This document shows, in pieces, positions 28,755 through 40,533 of a DNA stretch of 64,000 bases. Positions within the stretch are counted from its first letter, which is position 1, and every line of letters begins with the position of its first letter. Source of the stretch: Elmis aenea (taxonomy: Eukaryota > Arthropoda > Insecta > Coleoptera > Elmidae). The stretch covers positions 140,653-204,652 of the forward strand of contig CANTFG010000215.1 of assembly GCA_947652605.1 (NCBI GenBank). The letters run 5' to 3'. The position numbers and the translations under genes were made by a program. The notes beneath the pieces are model-generated. The model saw only the letters and a program-made list of their open reading frames with translations. It had not been told where the DNA came from and made no database searches.

Positions 28755-30396
28755 TTATTCGAAAAATTAAAAATTATCAAAATTTTGAAATTTTTTTTCG
28801 AAAACGGCTCGTTACATTTTGTTCAAATTTTAGCATGTTATAGAGTTTAATTTTCTTAGTATAATGCCGTTTGATTCAACTAGTTTGAAATTTAATTTAC
28901 AAAGTTATTTAAAAAATTAAAAATTTTGAAAATTTTGAAATTTTTTTTCGAAAACGGCTTGTTACATTTTGTTCAAATTTTAGCATGTTATAGAGTTTAA
29001 TTTTCTAAGTATAATGCCGTTTGTTTCAACTAGTTTGAAATTTAATTTACAAAGTTATTCAAAAAATTAAAAATTTTGAAAATTTTGAATTTTTTTCTCG
29101 AAAACGGCTCATACGATTTGGTTCAAATTTTAGTATGTTATAGAGTTTTATTTTCTTAGTATAATGCCGTTTGTTTCAACTAGTTTGAAATTTAATTTAC
29201 AAAGTTATTCAAAAAATTAAAAATTTTGAAAATTTTGAATTTTTTTCTCGAAAACGGCTCATACGATTTGGTTCAAATTTTAGTATGTTATAGAGTTTTA
29301 TTTTCTTAGTATAATGCCGTTTGTTTCAACTAGTTTGAAATTTAATTTACAAAGTTATTCGAAAAATTAAAAATTATCAAAATTTTGAAATTTTTTTTCG
29401 AAAACGGCTCGTTACATTTTGTTCAAATTTTAGCATGTTATAGAGTTTAATTTTCTTAGTATTATGCCGTTTGTTTCAACTAGTTTGAAATTTAATTTAC
29501 AAAGTTATTCAAAAAAGTAAAAATTTTAAAAATTTTGAATTTTTTTCTCGAAAACGGCTCATACGATTTTGTTCAAATTTTAGTATGTTATAGAGTTTTA
29601 TTTTCTTAGTATAATGCCGTTTGTTTCAACTAGTTTGAAATTTAATTTACAAAGTTATTCGAAAAATTAAAAATTATCAAAATTTTGAAATTTTTTTTCG
29701 AAAACGGCTCGTTACATTTTGTTCAAATTTTAGCATGTTATAGAGTTTAATTTTCTTAGTATTATGCCGTTTGTTTCAACTAGTTTGAAATTTAATTTAC
29801 AAAGTTATTCAAAAAAGTAAAAATTTTAAAAATTTTGAATTTTTTTCTCGAAAACGGCTCATACGATTTTGTTCAAATTTTAGTATGTTATAGAGTTTTA
29901 TTTTCTTAGTATAATGCCGTTTGTTTCAACTAGTTTGAAATTTAATTTACAAAGTTATTCGAAAAATTAAAAATTATCAAAATTTTGAAATTTTTTTTCG
30001 AAAACGGCTCGTTACATTTTGTTCAAATTTTAGCATGTTATAGAGTTTAATTTTCTTAGTATAATGCCGTTTGATTCAACTAGTTTGAAATTTAATTTAC
30101 AAAGTTATTTAAAAAATTAAAAATTTTGAAAATTTTGAAATTTTTTTTCGAAAACGGCTTGTTACATTTTGTTCAAATTTTAGCATGTTATAGAGTTTAA
30201 TTTTCTAAGTATAATGCCGTTTGTTTCAACTAGTTTGAAATTTAATTTACAAAGTTATTCAAAAAATTAAAAATTTTGAAAATTTTGAATTTTTTTCTCG
30301 AAAACGGCTCATACGATTTGGTTCAAATTTTAGTATGTTATAGAGTTTTATTTTCTTAGTATAATGCCGTTTGTTTCAACTAGTTTGAAATTTAAT
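28041..30396. repeat. Tandem 1,200-bp (8-monomer) higher-order repeat
   Basis: The rare GTTTGATTCAAC variant occurs at about 28871 and 30071, and CGGCTTGTTACA at about 28958 and 30158. CTAAG occurs at 29009 and 30209. All are 1,200 bp apart. Matching runs from about 28041/29241 and is lost at about 29196/30396. Confidence 0.75.
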
Positions 30397-31439
30397 TTAC
30401 AAAGTTATTCGAAAAATTAAAAATTATCAAAATTTTGAAATTTTTTTTCGAAAACGGCTCGTTACATTTTGTTCAAATTTTAGCATGTTATAGAGTTTAA
30501 TTTTCTTAGTATAATGCCGTTTGTTTCAACTAGTTTGAAATTTAATTTACAAAGTTATTTAAAAAATTAAAAATTATCAAAATTTTGAAATTTTTTTTCG
30601 AAAACGGCTCGTTACATTTTGTTCAAATTTTAGCATGTTATAGAGTTTAATTTTCTTAGTATAATGCCGTTTGTTTCAACTAGTTTGAAATTTAATTTAC
30701 AAAGTTATTCAAAAAATTAAAAATTTTGAAAATTTTGAAATTTTTTTTCGAAAACGGCTCGTTACATTTTGTTCAAATTTTAGCATGTTATAGAGTTTAA
30801 TTTTCTTAGTATTATGCCGTTTGTTTTAACTAGTTTGAAATTTAATTTACAAAGTTATTCAAAAAAGTAAAAATTTTAAAAATTTTGAATTTTTTTCTCG
30901 AAAACGGCTCATACGATTTTGTTCAAATTTTAGTATGTTATAGAGTTTTATTTTCTTAGTATAATGCCGTTTGTTTCAACTAGTTTGAAATTTAATTTAC
31001 AAAGTTATTCGAAAAATTAAAAATTATCAAAATTTTGAAATTTTTTTTCGAAAACGGCTCGTTACATTTTGTTCAAATTTTAGCATGTTATAGAGTTTAA
31101 TTTTCTTAGTATAATGCCGTTTGTTTCAACTAGTTTGAAATTTAATTTACAAAGTTATTTAAAAAATTAAAAATTTTGAAAATTTTGAAATTTTTTTTCG
31201 AAAACGGCTCGTTACATTTTGTTCAAATTTTAGCATGTTATAGAGTTTAATTTTCTAAGTATAATGCCGTTTGTTTCAACTAGTTTGAAATTTAATTTAC
31301 AAAGTTATTCAAAAAATTAAAAATTTTGAAAATTTTGAATTTTTTTCTCGAAAACGGCTCATACGATTTGGTTCAAATTTTAGTATGTTATAGAGTTTTA
31401 TTTTCTTAGTATAATGCCGTTTGTTTCAACTAGTTTGAA

Positions 31440-34400
31440 ATTTAATTTACAAAGTTATTCGAAAAATTAAAAATTATCAAAATTTTGAAATTTTTTTTCG
31501 AAAACGGCTCGTTACATTTTGTTCAAATTTTAGCATGTTATAGAGTTTAATTTTCTTAGTATAATGCCGTTTGTTTCAACTAGTTTGAAATTTAATTTAC
31601 AAAGTTATTTAAAAAATTAAAAATTATCAAAATTTTGAAATTTTTTTTCGAAAACGGCTCGTTACATTTTGTTCAAATTTTAGCATGTTATAGAGTTTAA
31701 TTTTCTTAGTATAATGCCGTTTGTTTCAACTAGTTTGAAATTTAATTTACAAAGTTATTCAAAAAATTAAAAATTTTGAAAATTTTGAAATTTTTTTTCG
31801 AAAACGGCTCGTTACATTTTGTTCAAATTTTAGCATGTTATAGAGTTTAATTTTCTTAGTATTATTCCGTTTGTTTCAACTAGTTTGAAATTTAATTTAC
31901 AAAGTTATTCGAAAAATTAAAAATTATCAAAATTTTGAAATTTTTTTTCGAAAACGGCTCGTTACATTTTGTTCAAATTTTAGCATTTTATAGAGTTTAA
32001 TTTTCTTAGTATAATGCCGTTTGTTTCAACTAGTTTGAAATTTAATTTACAAAGTTATTTAAAAAATTAAAAATTTTGAAAATTTTGAAATTTTTTTTCG
32101 AAAACGGCTCGTTACATTTTGTTCAAATTTTAGCATGTTATAGAGTTTAATTTTCTAAGTATAATGCCGTTTGTTTCAACTAGTTTGAAATTTAATTTAC
32201 AAAGTTATTCAAAAAATTAAAAATTTTGAAAATTTTGAATTTTTTTCTCGAAAACGGCTCATACGATTTTGTTCAAATTTTAGTATGTTATAGAGTTTTA
32301 TTTTCTTAGTATAATGCCGTTTGTTTCAACTAGTTTGAAATTTAATTTACAAAGTTATTCGAAAAATTAAAAATTATCAAAATTTTGAAATTTTTTTTCG
32401 AAAACGGCTTGTTACATTTTGTTCAAATTTTAGCATGTTATAGAGTTTTATTTTCTTAGTATAATGCCGTTTGTTTCAACTAGTTTGAAATTTAATTTAC
32501 AAAGTTATTCGAAAAATTAAAAATTATCAAAATTTTGAAATTTTTTTTCGAAAACGGCTCGTTACATTTTGTTCAAATTTTAGCATGTTATAGAGTTTAA
32601 TTTTCTTAGTATAATGCCGTTTGTTTCAACTAGTTTGAAATTTAATTTACAAAGTTATTTAAAAAATTAAAAATTATCAAAATTTTGAAATTTTTTTTCG
32701 AAAACGGCTCGTTACATTTTGTTCAAATTTTAGCATGTTATAGAGTTTAATTTTCTTAGTATAATGCCGTTTGTTTCAACTAGTTTGAAATTTAATTTAC
32801 AAAGTTATTCAAAAAATTAAAAATTTTGAAAATTTTGAAATTTTTTTTCGAAAACGGCTCGTTACATTTTGTTCAAATTTTAGCATGTTATAGAGTTTAA
32901 TTTTCTTAGTATTATTCCGTTTGTTTCAACTAGTTTGAAATTTAATTTACAAAGTTATTCGAAAAATTAAAAATTATCAAAATTTTGAAATTTTTTTTCG
33001 AAAACGGCTCGTTACATTTTGTTCAAATTTTAGCATTTTATAGAGTTTAATTTTCTTAGTATAATGCCGTTTGTTTCAACTAGTTTGAAATTTAATTTAC
33101 AAAGTTATTTAAAAAATTAAAAATTTTGAAAATTTTGAAATTTTTTTTCGAAAACGGCTCGTTACATTTTGTTCAAATTTTAGCATGTTATAGAGTTTAA
33201 TTTTCTAAGTATAATGCCGTTTGTTTCAACTAGTTTGAAATTTAATTTACAAAGTTATTCAAAAAATTAAAAATTTTGAAAATTTTGAATTTTTTTCTCG
33301 AAAACGGCTCATACGATTTTGTTCAAATTTTAGTATGTTATAGAGTTTTATTTTCTTAGTATAATGCCGTTTGTTTCAACTAGTTTGAAATTTAATTTAC
33401 AAAGTTATTCGAAAAATTAAAAATTATCAAAATTTTGAAATTTTTTTTCGAAAACGGCTTGTTACATTTTGTTCAAATTTTAGCATGTTATAGAGTTTTA
33501 TTTTCTTAGTATAATGCCGTTTGTTTCAACTAGTTTGAAATTTAATTTACAAAGTTATTCGAAAAATTAAAAATTATCAAAATTTTGAAATTTTTTTTCG
33601 AAAACGGCTCGTTACATTTTGTTCAAATTTTAGCATGTTATAGAGTTTAATTTTCTTAGTATAATGCCGTTTGTTTCAACTAGTTTGAAATTTAATTTAC
33701 AAAGTTATTTAAAAAATTAAAAATTATCAAAATTTTGAAATTTTTTTTCGAAAACGGCTCGTTACATTTTGTTCAAATTTTAGCATGTTATAGAGTTTAA
33801 TTTTCTTAGTATAATGCCGTTTGTTTCAACTAGTTTGAAATTAAATTTACAAAGTTATTCAAAAAATTAAAAATTTTGAAAATTTTGAAATTTTTTTTCG
33901 AAAACGGCTCGTTACATTTTGTTCAAATTTTAGCATGTTATAGAGTTTAATTTTCTTAGTATTATTCCGTTTGTTTCAACTAGTTTGAAATTTAATTTAC
34001 AAAGTTATTCGAAAAATTAAAAATTATCAAAATTTTGAAATTTTTTTTCGAAAACGGCTCGTTACATTTTGTTCAAATTTTAGCATGTTATAGAGTTTAA
34101 TTTTCTTAGTATAATGCCGTTTGTTTTAACTAGTTTGAAATTTAATTTACAAAGTTATTTAAAAAATTAAAAATTTTGAAAATTTTGAAATTTTTTTTCG
34201 AAAACGGCTCGTTACATTTTGTTCAAATTTTAGCATGTTATAGAGTTTAATTTTCTAAGTATAATGCCGTTTGTTTCAACTAGTTTGAAATTTAATTTAC
34301 AAAGTTATTCAAAAAATTAAAAATTTTGAAAATTTTGAATTTTTTTCTCGAAAACGGCTCATACGATTTTGTTCAAATTTTAGTATGTTATAGAGTTTTA

Positions 34401-34560
34401 TTTTCTTAGTATAATGCCGTTTGTTTCAACTAGTTTGAAATTTAATTTACAAAGTTATTCGAAAAATTAAAAATTATCAAAATTTTGAAATTTTTTTTCG
34501 AAAACGGCTTGTTACATTTTGTTCAAATTTTAGCATGTTATAGAGTTTAATTTTCTTAGT
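31440..34560. repeat. Three tandem copies of a 1,050-bp higher-order repeat
   Basis: ATTATTCCG occurs at 31861, 32911 and 33961. CTAAG occurs at 32159, 33209 and 34259, and CGGCTTGTT near 32409, 33459 and 34509. The private TAGCATTTTA is at 31981 and 33031 but not in the third copy. These are among the least diverged higher-order copies in the array, next to the domain boundary at 35147. Confidence 0.75.
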
Positions 34561-35139
34561 ATAATGCCGTTTGTTTCAACTAGTTTGAAATTTAATTTAC
34601 AAAGTTATTCAAAAAAGTAAAAATTTTAAAAATTTTGAATTTTTTTCTCGAAAACGGCTCATACGATTTTGTTCAAATTTTAGTATGTTATAGAGTTTTA
34701 TTTTCTTAGTATAATGCCGTTTGTTTCAACTAGTTTGAAATTTAATTTACAAAGTTATTCGAAAAATTAAAAATTATCAAAATTTTGAAATTTTTTTTCG
34801 AAAACGGCTTGTTACATTTTGTTCAAATTTTAGCATGTTATAGAGTTTAATTTTCTTAGTATTATGCCGTTTGTTTCAACTAGTTTGAAATTTAATTTAC
34901 AAAGTTATTCAAAAAATTAAAAATTTTAAAATTTTTGAAATTTTTTTTCGAAAACGGCTCGTTACATTTTGTTTAAATTTTAGCATGTTATAGAGTTTAA
35001 TTTTCTTAGTATTATGCCGTTTGTTTCAACTAGTTTGAAATTTAATTTACAAAGTTATTCAAAAAAGTAAAAATTTTAAAAATTTTGAATTTTTTTCTCG
35101 AAAACGGCTCATACGATTTTGTTCAAATTTTAGTATGTT

Positions 35140-35155
35140 ATAGAGTTGCAATGAC
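35140..35155. other. Breakpoint: 150-bp satellite to cassette domain
   Basis: The last 150-bp unit stops after 49 bp at TATAGAGTT and is joined directly to GCAATGACGG, which is the middle of a 36-bp spacer repeat. Both parents have GTT at the join (AGAGTT and CCGTT), so there are three bases of microhomology. No target-site duplication or transposon end is visible. The equivalent uninterrupted position is 52902 in the spacer before cassette 3. Confidence 0.85.
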
Positions 35156-35469
35156 GGTCGAGTGCAGACACAAGAATCTCCGTTGCAATAACGTTAAAAA
35201 TGCAGACCAATTCTCCGTTGCAATGACGGTCAAAGGTACAGGCACATTCTCCGTTGCTATGGCGGTCGAATGCAGACACAAGAATCTCCGTTGCAATACC
35301 GGTAAACGTGCAGGCCCATTCTCCGTTGCATTGACGGTCAAATCTACAGCCACATTCTCCGTTGCTATGACGGGCAAAATTAGACACATTCTCCGTTGCA
35401 ATGACGGTCGAGTGCAAGCACATGAATCTTTGTTGCAATGACGGTAAAAGTACGGAAGTCGCTCGGGCT
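35148..35469. repeat. 36-bp repeat tract, about 9 diverged units
   Basis: Units of 34-37 bp begin TCTCCGTTGCAATGACGG and continue with a variable second half (for example TCGAGTGCAGACACAAGAA or TCAAAGGTACAGGCACAT). CCGT and ACGG form short inverted arms around a TTGCAA centre in most units. Neighbours differ from each other more than each unit differs from its counterpart at 52902-53224, which is nearly identical over the whole tract. The repeats are contiguous with no unique spacers, so this is not a CRISPR array. Confidence 0.85.
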
Positions 35470-35653
35470 TCATCATCCGAATAAATGTTTTTGCGGTTCG
35501 CAGTCGGATCCAACGATCGCGTATCCCTCGGGCCGATCACGACGATTCGCCGGTAGGGCAAAAATACTAACACATTCTCCGTTGCAATGACGGTCGAGTG
35601 CAGACACAAGAATCTCCGTTGCAATAATGTTAAAAATGCAGAATGTGCCTGTA
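35470..35653. repeat. Spacer core (CATCATCCGAATAAATG unit) plus two 36-bp units
   Basis: This is a GC-rich core of about 100 bp running from CATCATCCGAATAAATG through GCAGTCGGATCCAACGATCG to GATTCGCCGGTAGGGCAAAA, followed by two 36-bp-type units. The same core opens every 194-bp and 322-bp unit in the spacers. Here the join reads ACACATTCTCCG; in the spacers before cassettes 2, 3 and 4 it reads ACACCTCCG, a shared 3-base loss. Confidence 0.85.
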
Positions 35654-35732
35654 CCGAGGGTCCAAGAGTCCGAGAGTCCGAGAGTCCGAGAGTCCGAGGG
35701 TCCGAGGGTCCGAGGGTGAGAGGGTCCGAAGG
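35654..35732. repeat. 8-bp tandem tract, cassette 1
   Basis: About ten 8-bp units of GAGTCCGA and GGGTCCGA type. The last units read GGGTGAGA and GGGTCCGA, then AGG before the 160-bp satellite. The other three tracts have GGGTCAGA at the equivalent place. The eight-base period is not a multiple of three; the apparent RVRESESP peptide period simply reflects three units per 24 bases. Confidence 0.9.
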
Positions 35733-38700
35733 TAGTTTTAAGAAAATCGATTTTTTTGTCGAAAAAAGTGCAAAGACTATAGCCTTTGTACTTTTCCCAT
35801 TTTTCGCGAAAAATTAAAAATCGTATTTAGGGGCTAATAATCCTTAACTTGCTCGTAACTAACGTGTATAAGAAGTTTGAAGCCATTTGCTGTAGTTTTA
35901 AGAAAATCGATTTTTTTGTCGAAAAAAGTGCAAAGACTATAGCCTTTGTACTTTTCCCATTTTTCGCGAAAAATTAAAAATCGTATTTAGGGGCTAATAA
36001 TCCTTAAATTGCTCATAACTAACGTGTTTAAGAAGTTTGAAGCCATTTGCTGTAGTTTTAAGAAAATCGATTTTTTTGTCGAAAAAAGTGCAAAGACTAT
36101 AGCCTTTGTACTTTTCCCATTTTTCGCGAAAAATTAAAAATCGTTTTAGGGGCTAATAATCCTTAATTCGCTCGTAACTAACGTGTATAAGAAGTTTGAA
36201 GCCATTTGCTGTAGTTTTAAGAAAATCGATTTTTTTGTCGAAAAAAGTGCAAAGACTATAGCCTTTGTACTTTTCCCATTTTTCGCGAAAAATTAAAAAT
36301 CGTATTTAGGGGCTAATAATCCTTAACTTGCTCGTAACTAACGTGTTTAAGAAGTTTGAAACGATTTGCTATAGTTTTAAGAAAATCGATTTTTTTGTCG
36401 AAAAAAGTGCAAAGACTATAGCCTTTGTACTTTTCCCATTTTTCACGAAAAATTAAAAATCGTATTTTGGGGCTAATAATCCTTAATTCGCTCGTAACTA
36501 ACGTGTATAAGAAGTTTGAAGCCATTTGCTGTAGTTTTAAGAAAATCGATTTTTTTGTCGAAAAAAGTGCAAAGACTAAGCCTTTGTACTTTTCCCATTT
36601 TTCACGAAAAATTAAAAATCGTATTTAGGGGCTAATAATCCTTAATTCGCTCATAACTAACGTGTATAAGAAGTTTGAAGCCATTTGCTGTAGTTTTAAG
36701 AAAATCGATTTTTTTGTCGAAAAAAGTGCAAAGACTATAGCCTTTGTACTTTTCCCATTTTTCGCGAAAAATTAAAAATCGTATTTAGGGGCTAATAATC
36801 CTTAACTTGCTCGTAACTAACGTGTATAAGAAGTTTGAAGCCATTTGCTATAGTTTTAAGAAAATCGATTTTTTTGTCGAAAAAAGTGCAAAGACTATAG
36901 CCTTTGTACTTTTCCCATTTTTCGCGAAAAATTAAAAATCGTATTTAGGGGCTAATAATCCTTAACTTGCTCGTAACTAACGTGTTTAAGAAGTTTGAAG
37001 CCATTTGCTATAGTTTTAAGAAAATCGATTTTTTTGTCGAAAAAAGTGCAAAGACTATAGCCTTTGTACTTTTCCCATTTTTCGCGAAAAATTAAAAATC
37101 GTATTTAGGGGCTAATAATCCTTAATTCGCTCGTAACTAACGTGTATAAGAAGTTTGAAGCCATTTGCTGTAGTTTTAAGAAAATCGATTTTTTTGTCGA
37201 AAAAAGTGCAAAGACTATAGCCTTTGTACTTTTCCCATTTTTCGCGAAAAATTAAAAATCGTATTTAGGGGCTAATAATCCTTAAATTGCTCATAACTAA
37301 CGTGTTTAAGAAGTTTGAAGCCATTTGCTGTAGTTTTAAGAAAATCGATTTTTTTGTCGAAAAAAGTGCAAAGACTATAGCCTTTGTACTTTTCCCATTT
37401 TTCGCGAAAAATTAAAAATCGTATTTAGGGGCTAATAATCCTTAATTCGCTCGTAACTAACGTGTATAAGAAGTTTGAAGCCATTTGCTGTAGTTTTAAG
37501 AAAATCGATTTTTTTGTCGAAAAAAGTGCAAAGACTATAGCCTTTGTACTTTTCCCATTTTTCGCGAAAAATTAAAAATCGTATTTAGGGGCTAATAATC
37601 CTTAACTTGCTCGTAACTAACGTGTTTAAGAAGTTTGAAACGATTTGCTATAGTTTTAAGAAAATCGATTTTTTTGTCGAAAAAAGTGCAAAGACTATAG
37701 CCTTTGTACTTTTCCCATTTTTCACGAAAAATTAAAAATCGTATTTTGGGGCTAATAATCCTTAATTCGCTCGTAACTAACGTGTATAAGAAGTTTGAAG
37801 CCATTTGCTGTAGTTTTAAGAAAATCGATTTTTTTGTCGAAAAAAGTGCAAAGACTAAGCCTTTGTACTTTTCCCATTTTTCACGAAAAATTAAAAATCG
37901 TATTTAGGGGCTAATAATCCTTAATTCGCTCATAACTAACGTGTATAAGAAGTTTGAAGCCATTTGCTGTAGTTTTAAGAAAATCGATTTTTTTGTCGAA
38001 AAAAGTGCAAAGACTATAGCCTTTGTACTTTTCCCATTTTTCGCGAAAAATTAAAAATCGTATTTAGGGGCTAATAATCCTTAACTTGCTCGTAACTAAC
38101 GTGTATAAGAAGTTTGAAGCCATTTGCTGTAGTTTTAAGAAAATCGATTTTTTTGTCGAAAAAAGTGCAAAGACTATAGCCTTTGTACTTTTCCCATTTT
38201 TCGCGAAAAATTAAAAATCGTATTTAGGGGCTAATAATCCTTAACTTGCTCGTAACTAACGTGTTTAAGAAGTTTGAAGCCATTTGCTATAGTTTTAAGA
38301 AAATCGATTTTTTTGTCGAAAAAAGTGCAAAGACTATAGCCTTTGTACTTTTCCCATTTTTCGCGAAAAATTAAAAATCGTATTTAGGGGCTAATAATCC
38401 TTAATTCGCTCGTAACTAACGTGTATAAGAAGTTTGAAGCCATTTGCTGTAGTTTTAAGAAAATCGATTTTTTTGTCGAAAAAAGTGCAAAGACTATAGC
38501 CTTTGTACTTTTCCCATTTTTCGCGAAAAATTAAAAATCGTATTTAGGGGCTAATAATCCTTAACTTGCTCGTAACTAACGTGTATAAGAAGTTTGAAGC
38601 CATTTGCTGTAGTTTTAAGAAAATCGATTTTTTTGTCGAAAAAAGTGCAAAGACTATAGCCTTTGTACTTTTCCCATTTTTCACGAAAAATTAAAAATCG

Positions 38701-40533
38701 TATTTAGGGGCTAATAATCCTTAATTCGTTCATAACTAACGTGTATAAGAAGTTTGAAGCCATTTGCTGTAGTTTTAAGAAAATCGATTTTTTTGTCGAA
38801 AAAAGTGCAGACTATAGCCTTTGTACTTTTCCCATTTTTCGCGAAAAATTAAAAATCGTATTTAGGGGCTAATAATCCTTAACTTGCTCGTAACTAACGT
38901 GTATAAGAAGTTTGAAGCCATTTGCTGTTGTTTTAAGAAAATCGATTTTTTTGTCGAAAAAAGTGCAAAGACTATAGCCTTTGTACTTTTCCCATTTTTC
39001 GCGAAAAATTAAAAATCTTATTTAGGGGCTAATAATCCTTAACTTGCTCGTAACTAACGTGTATAAGAAGTTTGAAGCCATTTGCTGTAGTTTTAAGAAA
39101 ATCGATTTTTTTGTCGAAAAAAGTGCAAAGACTATAGCCTTTGTACTTTTCCCATTTTTCGCGAAAAATTAAAAATCGTATTTAGGGGCTAATAATCCTT
39201 AATTCGCTCGTAACTAACGTGTATAAGAAGTTTGAAGCCATTTGCTATAGTTTTAAGAAAATCGATTTTTTTGTCGAAAAAAGTGCAAAGACTATAGCCT
39301 TTGTACTTTTCCCATTTTTCACGAAAAATTAAAAATCGTATTTAGGGGCTAATAATCCTTAATTCGTTCATAACTAACGTGTATAAGAAGTTTGAAGCCA
39401 TTTGCTGTAGTTTTAAGAAAATCGATTTTTTTGTCGAAAAAAGTGCAAAGACTATAGCCTTTGTACTTTTCCCATTTTTCGCGAAAAATTAAAAATCGTA
39501 TTTAGGGGCTAATAATCCTTAACTTGCTCGTAACTAACGTGTATAAGAAGTTTGAAGCCATTTGCTGTTGTTTTAAGAAAATCGATTTTTTTGTCGAAAA
39601 AAGTGCAAAGACTATAGCCTTTGTACTTTTCCCATTTTTCGCGAAAAATTAAAAATCGTATTTAGGGGCTAATAATCCTTAACTTGCTCGTAACTAACGT
39701 GTATAAGAAGTTTGAAGCCATTTGCTGTAGTTTTAAGAAAATCGATTTTTTTGTCGAAAAAAGTGCAAAGACTATAGCCTTTGTACTTTTCCCATTTTTC
39801 GCGAAAAATTAAAAATCGTATTTAGGGGCTAATAATCCTTAACTTGCTCGTAACTAACGTGTATAAGAAGTTTGAAGCCATTTGCTATAGTTTTAAAAAA
39901 ATCGATTTTTTTGTCGAAAAAAGTGCAGACTATAGCCTTTGTACTTTTCCCATTTTTCGCGAAAAATTAAAAATCGTATTTAGGGGCTAATAATCCTTAA
40001 CTTGCTCGTAACTAACGTGTATAAGAAGTTTGAAGCCATTTGCTGTTGTTTTAAGAAAATCGATTTTTTTGTCGAAAAAAGTGCAAAGACTATTATAGCC
40101 TTTGTACTTTCCCCATTTTTCGCGAAAAATTAAAAATCGTATTTAGGGGCTAATAATCCTTAATTCGCTCGTAACTAACGTGTATAAGAAGTTTGAAGCC
40201 ATTTGCTGTAGTTTTAAGAAAATCGATTTTTTTGTCGATAAAAGTGCAAAGACTATAGCCTTTGTACTTTTCCCATTTTTCACGAAAAATTAAAAATCGT
40301 ATTTTGGGGCTAATAATCCTTAATTCGCTCGTAACTAACGTGTATAAGAAGTTTGAAGCCATTTGCTGTAGTTTTAAGAAAATCGAATTTTTTGTCGAAA
40401 AAAGTGCAAAGACTATATAGCCCTTGCACTTTTCCCATTTTTCACGAAAAATTAAAAATCGTATTTAGGGGCTAATAATCCTTAAATCGCTCATAACTAA
40501 TGTGTATACGAAGTTTGAAGCCATTTGCTGTAG
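35733..40533. repeat. 160-bp satellite array, cassette 1, about 30 units
   Basis: Units start at TAGTTTTAAGAAAATCG (35733, 35893, 36053, 36212 and so on) and end GAAGCCATTTGCTG. Each unit has three dyads, given here for the first unit: T6-GTCG-A6 at 35752-35767; a 12-bp stem at 35764-35775 and 35784-35795 with one G-T pair; and the perfect 16-bp palindrome ATTTTTCGCGAAAAAT at 35799-35814, which is interrupted in units reading TTTCACGAAAA. An 8-unit order repeats at about 1,279 bp (36313 with 37592, 36425 with 37704). The last unit is diverged (CTAATGTGTATACGAAG) and passes into the minisatellite after GCTGTAG. No coding role is seen. Confidence 0.95.

Larger units (their letters stand above)
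1..35147. repeat. 150-bp AT-rich satellite array, 234 units plus a partial
   Basis: The landmark CGAAAACGGCTC recurs every 150 bp from base 1 to base 35099. Unit starts fall at 1+150i up to 1501, then at 1650+150j up to 23250, then at 23399+150k up to 35099. Only two single-base losses disturb the register: the 149-bp unit 1501-1649, and a missing G near 23319. The unit has a conserved half (ATGCCGTTTGTTTCAAC, then TAGTTTGAAATTTAATTT) and a variable A/T-rich tail of AAAATTTTGAAAATTTTG type. Units fall into classes by head (CGTTACAT or CATACGAT), TAGCATG or TAGTATG, CTTAG, CTAAG or TTTAG, TATAATG, TATATTG or TATTATG, and tail. The classes recur in fixed order, so this is a higher-order satellite. 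The length is close to a nucleosome core. A centromeric or pericentromeric role is inference only. The array starts in phase at base 1 and probably continues to the left. Confidence 0.97.

Noticed and set aside
35148..35469. CRISPR array (short repeat with variable partner sequence)
   Set aside because: Units are contiguous, the constant part itself varies, there are no cas genes, and the setting is eukaryotic satellite.
36313..36525. A 70-aa minus-strand frame repeated in many 160-bp units
   Set aside because: The frame spans the boundary of two satellite units and recurs only because the satellite does. Other units carry stops in it.
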